This document shows, one piece after another, positions 1-6,075 of a DNA stretch of 7,534 nt (position 1 is the first letter of the stretch; every line of letters begins with the position of its first letter). A model generated the notes under the pieces. The model did no database searches and was not told the origin of the DNA. It saw only the letters and a list, made by a program, of their open reading frames with translations. The stretch covers positions 1 through 7,534 of the forward strand of contig DAOWIC010000261.1 in assembly GCA_030641085.1 (NCBI GenBank), read 5' to 3'. Source of the stretch: Calditrichota bacterium. Its GTDB lineage: Bacteria; Zixibacteria; MSB-5A5; GN15; FEB-12. Made by a program: the position numbers and the translations under genes.

Positions 1-2865
1 AGTGGCGTTCAGCGGCAGACCGATATAGGTTGTGGCGTAACCGATCCAGTCAGTACCATCAACTTCATAACCGTCCTCATAGATATTCATCTTCCAGGGG
101 AAAGCGGGACAGTTGTCATCGCCGTCAATTGAAAGATTGATCAAGAGAACGTCGGTCGGATCCTCCGAAGTCACCAGGAAGTCGTTGATCACGATCCCGT
201 TGAAGTCGAAGTAGATATTGTCCCCGGCATCGGCATAGCGGCCGGAGCAATCCATCACCCTCACATGGACCGGATTGGGACCACCGGCCACACACTCGCC
301 AGGATTCGGGTGAGTGTAGGTGAAGGCTATCGGATCGGTAACCGCACCGGTGACATCGTATTCCTCATACGTGGCAAAAGCAGGATCATCACTGATCCAG
401 ACTGTCGTCACGTCGGTAGCGACACCGGTAAGCTCGACCTCGATCGTGGCGTCATTCGCCCAGTCGGCATGGATCGTGAGATCGACGCCGTCATAATCGG
501 GATCATACGCATCGGCCGTAAAGGCCGGCGGAGTGGTACCGTCGAGATAGATATCATCGTCGGCTTCATCGCTGACATTATCGATGTCATCCCAGAGCAC
601 ACCATAGAGGGTGTAGTCACCATCGGTGCCGGTCCAGAGCGACAGCATACTGTATGCGACCGTCTGCGTACCGGAGCCGGTGACCGCAAACCAGGTATAG
701 CCGGAGCCGGAAGTACCGCTGATACCGATCCAGGCAGCGTCGTCGTCGACCACCGGATCCCACTCAACGGTAACCGTCGTGGCACTGGCATCATCGGAGC
801 ACGCATCACCGTCGTTAATGTTAAAGGCGGTGATTACGGGAGCGGTCATATCCAATTCGACCGTCCAGGTAAGCGGCGCCTTCGCAGTCGGACCGACATT
901 GCCGGCCGCGTCACGAGTGGCGAGATAGAGAACGATATCGCCCTCATCACCTACCAGGTCATAGGTGAAATTGAGAGAACCGGGTAACGGCAGCCAGGCT
1001 GCATCGTCACAATCCGGGACTGTCGCATCACCTTCCCAGACCGCATAATCGACGGCCAGATGACCGCCACCCCAGGTGGTAACACTGAGGTTGACCGTGC
1101 GATCCTTGGTTTTGGTCGGGCCGGTGAAGCCGGCCGGTTCCGGAGCGTCGGTTTTGAGCTCAATGCCGTCAGTGTCGTAGGCACCCTCGTTACCCCACCG
1201 GTCGTACAACCGCGCGTAGGTCGTGTACACGCCGTCGGTCGTACCGATCGTCAGCGGAGCATCGGGTTGGACATAATCGACAATCGTCCCCCATCCGCCG
1301 CCGGGCGTGTAGGTGACGTCCATCTTGACCGCGTCGCCGCCGTCAGTCCAGTTGAGGAAAACGTCCGACGAATTGGTGAATTCTGCATCCGGGATGCAGT
1401 CGTCGAGATCCGACGCAACGAGGTCGGACACGTCCGGGCCGGTCTTGTCGACCGAGAAGTCATACGGTACGACATTGGATGCCTGGCCCTGGCCGTCGAG
1501 CACTCTCCAATAGAGGGTGAAATCATCTTCGACATAGCTTGCGAGCTGCTTATACTCAGGTGTGGTGATTTCACCGGTCAAGCCGGAGAGAGCCGCGCTG
1601 AAGTCGTACCAGGTGGTCTGGTCAAGACTGTACTGGAACTTGTCCAGTGCATAGTTGTCCTCAGCGGACATAGTCACAAACAGCGACACCTTCGGCTGTG
1701 AACCGGCGGTGGAACCGTCCGAATAAGTCGGCCGATCGCCGTTGTCCGGATCCAGAATTTCCGGATCAAAGGTGACGCTGGTGTACGCACCGTCGAACGA
1801 GAAGGTCGGCGGTGTGTCGTCTCTTATCCGCACCCGGTATGAAGTGTTACCAACCACCAGCGGATTTTCCGCGCCATCAAGATAGGTCGAGGAAATCGTG
1901 ATGTCGGTGTTGCCGAGCAACTTACCGGTGAAGGTCAGCGTACCGACCAGGCCGGTCTCGGTGACGGGCGTCACGAGGTTACTGGCGGTGTAGGTAACCG
2001 TACCGGTGCCGATATCCGGACCGGTGACATAAAAAGCGTCACCGCTGGGAGCCGACTCACCGAAGAAGGCTTCTTCGAATACCGCCGTTTCGCAGGTCAG
2101 GCGATTCTGGTTGAAGGTTACCATGAACTCGTAGGCGGCAAGATCTCTGACCGCCTCACAGTCGGGAACTGTCCACCAGATTTCGACCGTGAACTCGTCC
2201 GCAAACACCTCCGCCGTGGCCGGGCCGGTGGCGCTCATATTGAGCGTCTGCGGGTCGCTGTCAACGCGACCAAGGGCAGCCGAGCCACTCACGGTATAAG
2301 TGTAAGCGTCCGTGTAATCATCATAGTAGTTGTGGTCCCAAACGTTCCAGGCTTCTCCGCCATCGTTGTTGTCCAGACCGGTGGTGGCGCAACCGACAAA
2401 GCAGTTGTCCATGGCCTGGTGACCCCAACCGACGGCATGGAAGTAAACGCCGATACCGCAGTTGGTGAAGTAGTTGTCGGTAACAATAGCGTCGGCACCC
2501 GCGGTGTAGACACCCCAGGTATAGTTATCGACATAGAAGCCGGAGATCGTGAAACCGCTCTGGGCGCTGGAGAGACTGATGAAATAGGTGCTGCCGGTGC
2601 CGGTAAAGGTAACATCAGGATCAGCCACAATGCTGGTGATGTTAGCTGGCACAACCATACCTTCATCAATATACGCACCCGCGCGGACGACGATATTGTG
2701 GTCCCCACCATAGGGCGCCAGAGTGGTCAGCGCCGTGGAGAGATCGGCGAAATCCGATCCGGAAGACCCATCGTCATCTACGATCCATTCGGAACCATAG
2801 CCGCTTGACGCAACGAGCATCATGCAGGCCAGGATCAAAAATGTCTTCTTTAAGATATCTGACAT
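1..2865 (-). CDS. Large secreted beta-helix / cohesin-like / Ig-repeat surface protein, C-terminus beyond window
   Basis: The frame is open for 955 codons from ATG 2865 to the window edge without a stop, so the protein is C-terminally incomplete here. Residues 1-24 form a signal peptide (KK, then a hydrophobic FLILACMMLVAS core), so it is exported. Residues about 25-190 read as a right-handed parallel beta-helix (pectate-lyase/NosD style): repeated short turns such as FTISGF, AIVTDNYFTN and AMDNCFVGC, ending in a NosD-like NVWDHNYYDDY segment (174-184). Residues about 205-345 resemble a cohesin-like beta-sandwich (AAYEFMVTFNQNRL, then GTLTFTG). From about 349 onward come Ig-like modules of about 100 residues, each opened by a TPP/TGP/TAP motif (residues 350, 475, 573, 673 and 777). 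ATG 2865 is preferred over the in-frame ATG 2874 because GGAGG lies 10 nt upstream of the former but only 1 nt from the latter. A surface adhesin or matrix role is inference; no catalytic residues were identified. Confidence 0.85.
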   Translation of the reverse strand, partial: MSDILKKTFLILACMMLVASSGYGSEWIVDDDGSSGSDFADLSTALTTLAPYGGDHNIVVRAGAYIDEGMVVPANITSIVADPDVTFTGTGSTYFISLSSAQSGFTISGFYVDNYTWGVYTAGADAIVTDNYFTNCGIGVYFHAVGWGHQAMDNCFVGCATTGLDNNDGGEAWNVWDHNYYDDYTDAYTYTVSGSAALGRVDSDPQTLNMSATGPATAEVFADEFTVEIWWTVPDCEAVRDLAAYEFMVTFNQNRLTCETAVFEEAFFGESAPSGDAFYVTGPDIGTGTVTYTASNLVTPVTETGLVGTLTFTGKLLGNTDITISSTYLDGAENPLVVGNTSYRVRIRDDTPPTFSFDGAYTSVTFDPEILDPDNGDRPTYSDGSTAGSQPKVSLFVTMSAEDNYALDKFQYSLDQTTWYDFSAALSGLTGEITTPEYKQLASYVEDDFTLYWRVLDGQGQASNVVPYDFSVDKTGPDVSDLVASDLDDCIPDAEFTNSSDVFLNWTDGGDAVKMDVTYTPGGGWGTIVDYVQPDAPLTIGTTDGVYTTYARLYDRWGNEGAYDTDGIELKTDAPEPAGFTGPTKTKDRTVNLSVTTWGGGHLAVDYAVWEGDATVPDCDDAAWLPLPGSLNFTYDLVGDEGDIVLYLATRDAAGNVGPTAKAPLTWTVELDMTAPVITAFNINDGDACSDDASATTVTVEWDPVVDDDAAWIGISGTSGSGYTWFAVTGSGTQTVAYSMLSLWTGTDGDYTLYGVLWDDIDNVSDEADDDIYLDGTTPPAFTADAYDPDYDGVDLTIHADWANDATIEVELTGVATDVTTVWISDDPAFATYEEYDVTGAVTDPIAFTYTHPNPGECVAGGPNPVHVRVMDCSGRYADAGDNIYFDFNGIVINDFLVTSEDPTDVLLINLSIDGDDNCPAFPWKMNIYEDGYEVDGTDWIGYATTYIGLPLNAT

Positions 2866-2875
2866 TCTGTGCATT

Positions 2876-2880
2876 CCTCC
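2876..2880 (-). promoter_or_regulatory. Shine-Dalgarno GGAGG of the large secreted protein
   Basis: On the minus strand GGAGG precedes ATG 2865 with a 10-nt spacer. An in-frame ATG at 2874 lies almost on top of it, so the ribosome most likely uses 2865. This site decides the start of the large secreted protein. Confidence 0.7.
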
Positions 2881-2960
2881 TAAATTAAGCTGAACATCTT
2901 ACCGAAAATTAGGTTATACAGTAAGAACTTCGCTGGTACGATACAGGACGTAAGAATCCA

Positions 2961-2996
2961 CTTGCCTCCTTTCCGGCGATTGTGGAGGCGGGCAAG
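2961..2996. repeat. Inverted repeat in the probable 5' leader of the large secreted protein
   Basis: GCCTCC (2964-2969) is complementary to GGAGGC (2984-2989), and the flanking CTTGCC (2961-2966) is complementary to GGCAAG (2991-2996), so two alternative stems compete. Read on the minus strand, the hairpin would hide an AGGAGG sequence in the leader about 100 nt upstream of the start codon. No T-tract follows on either strand, so it is not an intrinsic terminator. A regulatory role is speculative. Confidence 0.35.
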
Positions 2997-3023
2997 ACTA
3001 TAGAAGCACAGAATTGCTACAAT

Positions 3024-3064
3024 GTAAAAACTTGACTTCAATTGGTAGGTATTCTACCGTGAAG
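3024..3064 (-). terminator. Possible minus-strand intrinsic terminator
   Basis: CTTCA (3036-3040) pairs with TGAAG (3060-3064), and GGTAG (3044-3048) pairs with CTACC (3054-3058), giving a 5+5 bp stem with a small asymmetric internal loop and a 5-nt loop. Read on the minus strand, the stem is followed by TCAAGTTTTT, a short U-tract 5 nt away. That would end a minus-strand transcript arriving from above 3064. The U-tract is short and slightly displaced, so this is a moderate-to-weak candidate. Confidence 0.35.
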
Positions 3065-3071
3065 CATCAGC

Positions 3072-3129
3072 GCAGGGGGGCCTCATAACCTGACACTGGT
3101 ACCCAAGTTGGGTTTGAGGTTCTCCCTGC
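3072..3129. repeat. Long imperfect inverted repeat with nested inner hairpin
   Basis: The arm 3072-3085 (GCAGGGGGGCCTCA) pairs with 3115-3129 (TGAGGTTCTCCCTGC) over 14 base pairs, including two G-U pairs on the plus strand and a single bulged base. Inside the loop, ACCCA (3101-3105) pairs with TGGGT (3109-3113). The nested arrangement suggests a folded RNA rather than a simple operator. On the minus strand the G-U pairs become A-C mismatches, so if it is an RNA the plus strand is favoured. No family was recognised. Confidence 0.5.
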
Positions 3130-3198
3130 CTGGCCTATATATTTTTGAAACATTGGAGTAAGATCCTGCGGTCCTACCCTATCGCCCGTTACAGAACC

Positions 3199-3238
3199 TT
3201 TGGTGTCGCGGCCAGACGGCCACACTGTCTTTACCAAA
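3199..3238. repeat. Nested hairpin TTTGGT/ACCAAA enclosing GGCC-AGAC-GGCC
   Basis: TTTGGT (3199-3204) is complementary to ACCAAA (3233-3238). Inside, GGCC (3210-3213) pairs with GGCC (3218-3221) across an AGAC tetraloop, and GTGT (3203-3206) can extend this with ACAC (3222-3225) by bulging CGC; that extension competes with two bases of the outer stem. It lies 70 nt from the longer inverted repeat at 3072-3129. The function is unknown. Confidence 0.35.
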
Positions 3239-3580
3239 TGGAAATGACTCTGTTGACCACCTCCCTTCAATTAGTAATGTGTTAATCGCCATGTTGAGCG
3301 GCAAAGATGCACTACTGTTTAGTACGGTACATCGGCACGATCAGTGGCAACACAATTCACCGTCGAGCTGTGCGATTGAGGGTGGATAGAAAATCATGAC
3401 ATAGATGTATCGTGGTACCCAATACCCCCCAGAACCAATGACTCCAGCTTGCCCCCGTTGAATCCTAACAGCACCGGTAGTCACAACCCCAGACTAAGAT
3501 AAGTAAAGCCACTTAGACTGTCAAGACAATTCTATAAGAACCTCCGTTACAAGACCTGTGGAACTCCGGTAGACCCGGTT

Positions 3581-3774
3581 CGCATCATGCTTTTGCAGGA
3601 TGGCGATGCGGCTCACTGTGCAGCCAAGCAACTTCCGTGCCTGAGGACTCCGATGCCGAAGGCCCCGCAACCATCGGTCGCCGATGGGGTTAGTCCGATG
3701 GCAGCGGAGTGCACTCTCTTACCGGGTAGAATCGACCGTTTTCCGCTTGCGGGCATAGGGTAGGATCTACCCGG
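3581..3774. ncRNA. Hairpin-rich segment, candidate structured RNA of unknown family and strand
   Basis: Four stems follow one another. CGCATC (3581-3586) pairs with GATGCG (3605-3610). ACTCC-x2-TGCC (3647-3657) pairs with GGCA-x2-GGAGT (3700-3710), with a symmetric 2x2 internal loop. Enclosed by it is a perfect CCATCGG-TCG-CCGATGG hairpin (3671-3687). Finally, CCGGGTAGA (3722-3730) pairs with TCTACCCGG (3766-3774) and encloses CCGCTTGCGG (3743-3752). The nesting resembles a multi-domain RNA, but no known class was recognised. Some stems of this size are expected by chance in 200 nt, so only conservation data could make this firm. It ends nearly 390 nt upstream of cysK. Confidence 0.3.
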
Positions 3775-4149
3775 CAGCCATCAGTGTTATCGGGCCGCTC
3801 TCGCCTCCTCAACGATCCAACATCATGGATCGGAACAGTCCGGAACAAACGGAGGCCGAAATTGTCCGAGAATACTCCGACCGACATCAGCCGCTAATCG
3901 ATAGCCAGGCTTCATTGCGGCGCGAGCGCGGATTCGCGGCAACCCAGCTGGCAGGTCCTGTAATCCGATCTGAGGTAGGCATTTACGGCGACACTGGGGT
4001 TGACCCTGCTGGTTTCTGTAACGGTGGACCAAATAAGCCTTAATGTCGCCGAGCGAATTGACCGACTTTCACGATATATGTTGGGAACATCGCCGCCGGA
4101 ATCAGGTTAAACTCGCAATGTCGGCCGTACCGGGGTGGCCAGTACTAAC

Positions 4150-4155
4150 AGGGAG
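4150..4155 (+). promoter_or_regulatory. Ribosome binding site of cysK
   Basis: AGGGAG lies 5 nt before ATG 4161 and supports that start, which also yields the family-typical N-terminus ([18 protein letters not shown]). No good sigma-70 promoter pair was found in the 120 nt upstream. Confidence 0.6.
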
Positions 4156-4160
4156 CTATT

Positions 4161-5075
4161 ATGAGATTTGAGAATATCACCGAGGCCGTCGGGCACACTC
4201 CGCTGGTAAAAATCAACCGGATGGCGGACGATCAATCCGCGACAATCTACGCCAAGATGGAGAGCCTCAATCCCTGCAGTTCGGTCAAGGACCGTATCGG
4301 CGCGGCCATGATTGCAGCCGCCGAGAGTGACGGCGTGCTCAAGCCGGGGATGACAATCGTGGAACCGACCTCGGGCAACACCGGGATCGCCCTGGCCATG
4401 GTGGCTGCCTCGAAGGGTTATAAATGTGTCTTCACTATGCCAGAAACGATGAGTGTCGAGCGTCGGTCGATTCTGAAGATGTTCGGCGCCGAAATAGTCC
4501 TGACTCCCGGCGACAAGGGTATGAAGGGCGCGATGGCTGAGGCCGACAAGATCACGTCACAACCGGGATTTTTCCAGCCGCGCCAGTTCAGCAATGCCGC
4601 CAATCCGCAGATTCACCGACAAACGACAGCTATCGAGATCATCGATGATCTGGGCGATTTGAAACTGGACGCGCTTGTGGCGGGTGTGGGCACCGGCGGA
4701 ACGGTCACCGGTAACGGACAGGTGCTGAAGGAGAAATACGGTTGCCGCGTTTGCGCGGTTGAACCTGATGATTCCCCGGTGCTATCCGGCGGCGAACCCG
4801 GGCCGCACGGTATTCAGGGAATCGGCCCCGGTTTTGTGCCGGATAATCTCGATCAGTCGGTGGTTGACGAAATCATTCGCGTGAAAAAAGATGACGCCTT
4901 CGAGACATCGCGCCGCTTGGCTCGGGAGGAGGGTATCCTGGCGGGGATATCATCCGGCGCCAATCTGTGGGCGGCCCTTCGCGTGGCCGGGGAACTGGGA
5001 CCGGGCAAAATAGTCGTGACATTTGTATGTGATACCGGCGAACGATACCTGTCCACCGCGCTCTATGAAGAATAA
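4161..5075 (+). CDS. cysK: Cysteine synthase A (O-acetylserine sulfhydrylase)
   Basis: This PLP enzyme makes L-cysteine from O-acetylserine and sulfide in the cytosol, the last step of cysteine synthesis. The 304 residues match the usual 300-325 length. Visible hallmarks: NPCSSVKDR with the Schiff-base lysine K43; the substrate-binding loop PTSGNTG (69-75); [11 protein letters not shown] (92-102); the QFSNAANP segment (142-149), followed by H152 and TTAIEI; the phosphate-binding glycine loop GTGGT (177-181); [12 protein letters not shown] (216-227), typical of CysK; and GISSGAN (262-268), whose serine contacts the PLP ring nitrogen. cysE starts 28 nt downstream on the same strand, so the two are probably one operon supplying and consuming O-acetylserine. 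CysM/OASS-B or cystathionine beta-synthase-like alternatives are less likely given the CysK-type motifs and the cysE neighbour. Confidence 0.95.
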   Translation: MRFENITEAVGHTPLVKINRMADDQSATIYAKMESLNPCSSVKDRIGAAMIAAAESDGVLKPGMTIVEPTSGNTGIALAMVAASKGYKCVFTMPETMSVERRSILKMFGAEIVLTPGDKGMKGAMAEADKITSQPGFFQPRQFSNAANPQIHRQTTAIEIIDDLGDLKLDALVAGVGTGGTVTGNGQVLKEKYGCRVCAVEPDDSPVLSGGEPGPHGIQGIGPGFVPDNLDQSVVDEIIRVKKDDAFETSRRLAREEGILAGISSGANLWAALRVAGELGPGKIVVTFVCDTGERYLSTALYEE

Positions 5076-5103
5076 ACCGAAAAGACGAATATAGAAGAAA
5101 ACC

Positions 5104-5706
5104 ATGCTGGCCATTATCGAAGATATCAAAGCTATTTATCGCAATGACCCGGCCGCGAGAAACATAGAGTTTCTGCTATACCCGGGCTTCATCGCCGTCA
5201 GTTGTCATCGTTTCAACCATTTCCTGTGGAAACTCAGGATTCCCTTCTTCCCGCGCCTGCTTTCGGAGTTGGTCCGGTTTATCACCGGGGTCGAGGTTCA
5301 TCCCGGCGCCAAAGTCGGCAAGGGCTGCTTTGTCGATCACGGCAACGGCCTGGTGATAGGCGAAACGGCACAGATCGGCGATAATTGCGTACTCTACCAT
5401 AACGTCACCCTCGGCGGCACAGGCAAGCATGTCGGCAAACGCCATCCGACTCTGGGTAACAACGTTCTCGTCGGCACCGGCGCTATATTGCTGGGACCGG
5501 TGACAGTCGGTGATAATGTCAAGATTGGCGCCAACTCGTTCGTGGTCATGCGCGACATCCCCTCCAACTGCACCGTGGCCGGAACTCCGGCCCGGATAAC
5601 AAAGCGTGACGGGGTGCACGTCAACGAAGAACCGCCGCGCACCCAAGTGTATCGGCTTTCGATGAGCGAGAGTTCCGTTGCCGAGTCGGATCGCAACGTC
5701 GGCTGA
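5104..5706 (+). CDS. cysE: Serine O-acetyltransferase, short EpsC/CysE type
   Basis: It acetylates L-serine with acetyl-CoA to O-acetylserine, the substrate of the CysK encoded just upstream. At 200 residues it belongs to the short class with a reduced N-terminal helical region (E. coli CysE is 273). Residues about 60-165 form the left-handed beta-helix of hexapeptide repeats, with HPGAKVGKGCFVDHG (66-80), VIGETAQIGD (84-93), VTLGGTG (101-107) and the terminal VAGTPARI (158-165). By alignment from memory, H79 corresponds to catalytic H158 of E. coli, and E64 sits where E. coli has D143, as in other short members. The last residues are ESDRNVG: the C-terminal isoleucine used by many CysE proteins to bind CysK is absent. 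The ribosome site is weak (GAAGAAA), consistent with coupling to cysK translation. Confidence 0.93.
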   Translation: MLAIIEDIKAIYRNDPAARNIEFLLYPGFIAVSCHRFNHFLWKLRIPFFPRLLSELVRFITGVEVHPGAKVGKGCFVDHGNGLVIGETAQIGDNCVLYHNVTLGGTGKHVGKRHPTLGNNVLVGTGAILLGPVTVGDNVKIGANSFVVMRDIPSNCTVAGTPARITKRDGVHVNEEPPRTQVYRLSMSESSVAESDRNVG

Positions 5707-5745
5707 TAGCGGCATCGTTTGTGGACATCATCGCGTTTAAATCCA

Positions 5746-5777
5746 AATTATTGTTGTTGACAATATTTTCAATAATT
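5746..5777. promoter_or_regulatory. Operator-like inverted repeat around a consensus -35 box
   Basis: AATTATTG (5746-5753) and CAATAATT (5770-5777) form a perfect 8-bp inverted repeat with a 16-nt gap, in an AT-rich patch between cysE and the lysine-rich miniprotein gene. TTGACA (5757-5762), a perfect -35 sequence, lies inside, but 17 nt further only a poor -10 (GTTACG) is present. Alternatively TTTAAA (5736-5741) and GACAAT (5759-5764), 17 nt apart, could serve as a promoter. An overlapping stem ATTGT/ACAAT (5750-5764) followed by ATTTT could instead act as a weak AT-rich terminator for cysKE. The sequence does not decide between these. Confidence 0.35.
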
Positions 5778-5812
5778 CGGTTACGTGTCGTGCACGTAAA
5801 CGCTGTCACTTT

Positions 5813-5819
5813 AAGGAGG
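5813..5819 (+). promoter_or_regulatory. Strong Shine-Dalgarno AAGGAGG
   Basis: AAGGAGG lies 7 nt before ATG 5827, a near-ideal arrangement and the strongest ribosome site in the window. It argues that the 62-residue lysine-rich protein is real and well expressed. Confidence 0.8.
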
Positions 5820-5826
5820 TTCTTGG

Positions 5827-6015
5827 ATGGCTAAGGCAAAAAAGAAAGCTGTCAAGAAGACGAAGAAGAAAGTGGTGAAGAGAGTCGCCAAAAAGGCTGT
5901 AAAGAAGGCGGTCAAGAAGGTCCGTTGCATGGGCAAGACCAAGGAAGGCAAGCGCTGTAAGCGGATGGTTGCCCCTCCGGCGAAATACTGCCACTTGCAC
6001 AAGAAAAGAAGATAA
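5827..6015 (+). CDS. Lysine-rich histone-tail-like miniprotein with CCCH-type finger
   Basis: This is a complete 62-residue protein. Residues 2-33 are a low-complexity basic tail with AKKAVKKAVKK (21-31), like the C-terminal tails of histone H1 or bacterial Hc1/AlgP-type proteins. Residues 34-58 form a compact metal-binding pattern, C34-x9-C44-x10-C55-x2-H58, with H56 as an alternative ligand and a TKEGKRC segment. It resembles the small DUF5763-like finger family (C...TK.G..C.......YC..H). The chain has 23 lysines and 6 arginines against one glutamate (E40), so binding to DNA or RNA is very likely, probably nucleoid- or ribosome-associated; the exact role is unknown. It has its own strong ribosome site and an intrinsic terminator, so it is probably an independent short transcript. 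The name DUF5763 is from memory and unchecked. Confidence 0.85.
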   Translation: MAKAKKKAVKKTKKKVVKRVAKKAVKKAVKKVRCMGKTKEGKRCKRMVAPPAKYCHLHKKRR

Positions 6016-6039
6016 CTACGACAGCATCCGCGATTTTCC

Positions 6040-6075
6040 AGGGACAGCTTGCATGGCTGTCCCTTTTTTTGTTTT
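6040..6075 (+). terminator. Strong intrinsic terminator after the lysine-rich gene
   Basis: AGGGACAGC (6040-6048) pairs perfectly with GCTGTCCCT (6056-6064) around a TTGCATG loop. The stem runs into seven Ts (6064-6070), then G and four more Ts. It begins 25 nt after the stop codon of the miniprotein gene. The next gene starts within 10 nt of its T-tract. Confidence 0.92.

Larger units (their letters stand above)
2881..4160. other. Long intergenic region without a convincing gene
   Basis: This stretch of about 1.28 kb separates the divergently oriented secreted-protein gene and cysK. Open frames here are at most 72 codons, several overlap each other on opposite strands, and none has a well-placed ribosome site or a recognisable protein family. 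No tRNA, rRNA, tmRNA, RNase P RNA, T-box or SAM riboswitch signature was recognised. It does hold several inverted repeats (2961-2996, 3036-3064, 3072-3129, 3199-3238, 3581-3610, 3647-3710, 3722-3774), listed separately. The leader and promoter of both flanking genes must lie within it. It could be decayed coding DNA, an unrecognised structured RNA, or both. Confidence 0.6.

Noticed and set aside
265..987. 240-codon plus-strand frame, with further plus-strand frames at 1060-1701 and 2332-2808
   Set aside because: They lie antisense to the continuous 955-codon minus-strand gene, have no ribosome sites and give low-complexity Arg/Gly/Ile-rich products. The minus-strand product has a signal peptide and recognisable domains.
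2824..2865. Lipoprotein reading of the large protein's signal peptide (ILAC at residues 11-14)
   Set aside because: The hydrophobic stretch before Cys14 is too short and continues past it (MMLVAS), which fits an ordinary signal peptide better.
2914..2961. 15-codon GTG-started upstream frame on the minus strand behind AGGAGG
   Set aside because: The spacing between AGGAGG and GTG is only 3 nt, and the Shine-Dalgarno would be hidden in the 2961-2996 stem; a leader peptide is not supported.
3097..3422. 10-bp direct repeat TGGTACCCAA at 3097-3106 and 3413-3422
   Set aside because: A single 10-mer repeat in about 1.3 kb is close to chance expectation, and no flanking similarity was seen.
3565..3595. 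GGTTCGCATC resembling a tRNA T-loop
   Set aside because: There is no complementary T-stem, acceptor stem or anticodon arm around it.
3825..4043. 72-codon plus-strand frame overlapped by minus-strand frames 3823-4032 and 3690-3887
   Set aside because: Mutually overlapping frames on opposite strands with no ribosome sites and no recognisable family are most likely chance open stretches.
4058..4111. Sigma-70 promoter for cysK using TTGACC (4058-4063) or TTGGGA (4081-4086)
   Set aside because: Neither has an acceptable -10 hexamer at 16-18 nt, so the promoter position is left open.
3540..4160. Known leader class (SAM riboswitch, T-box, cobalamin riboswitch) upstream of cysK
   Set aside because: The conserved cores of these classes were looked for by eye and not found; the hairpins present do not match their layouts.
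5176..5715. 179-codon minus-strand frame antisense to cysE
   Set aside because: The plus strand encodes an unmistakable serine acetyltransferase; the antisense frame has no family resemblance.
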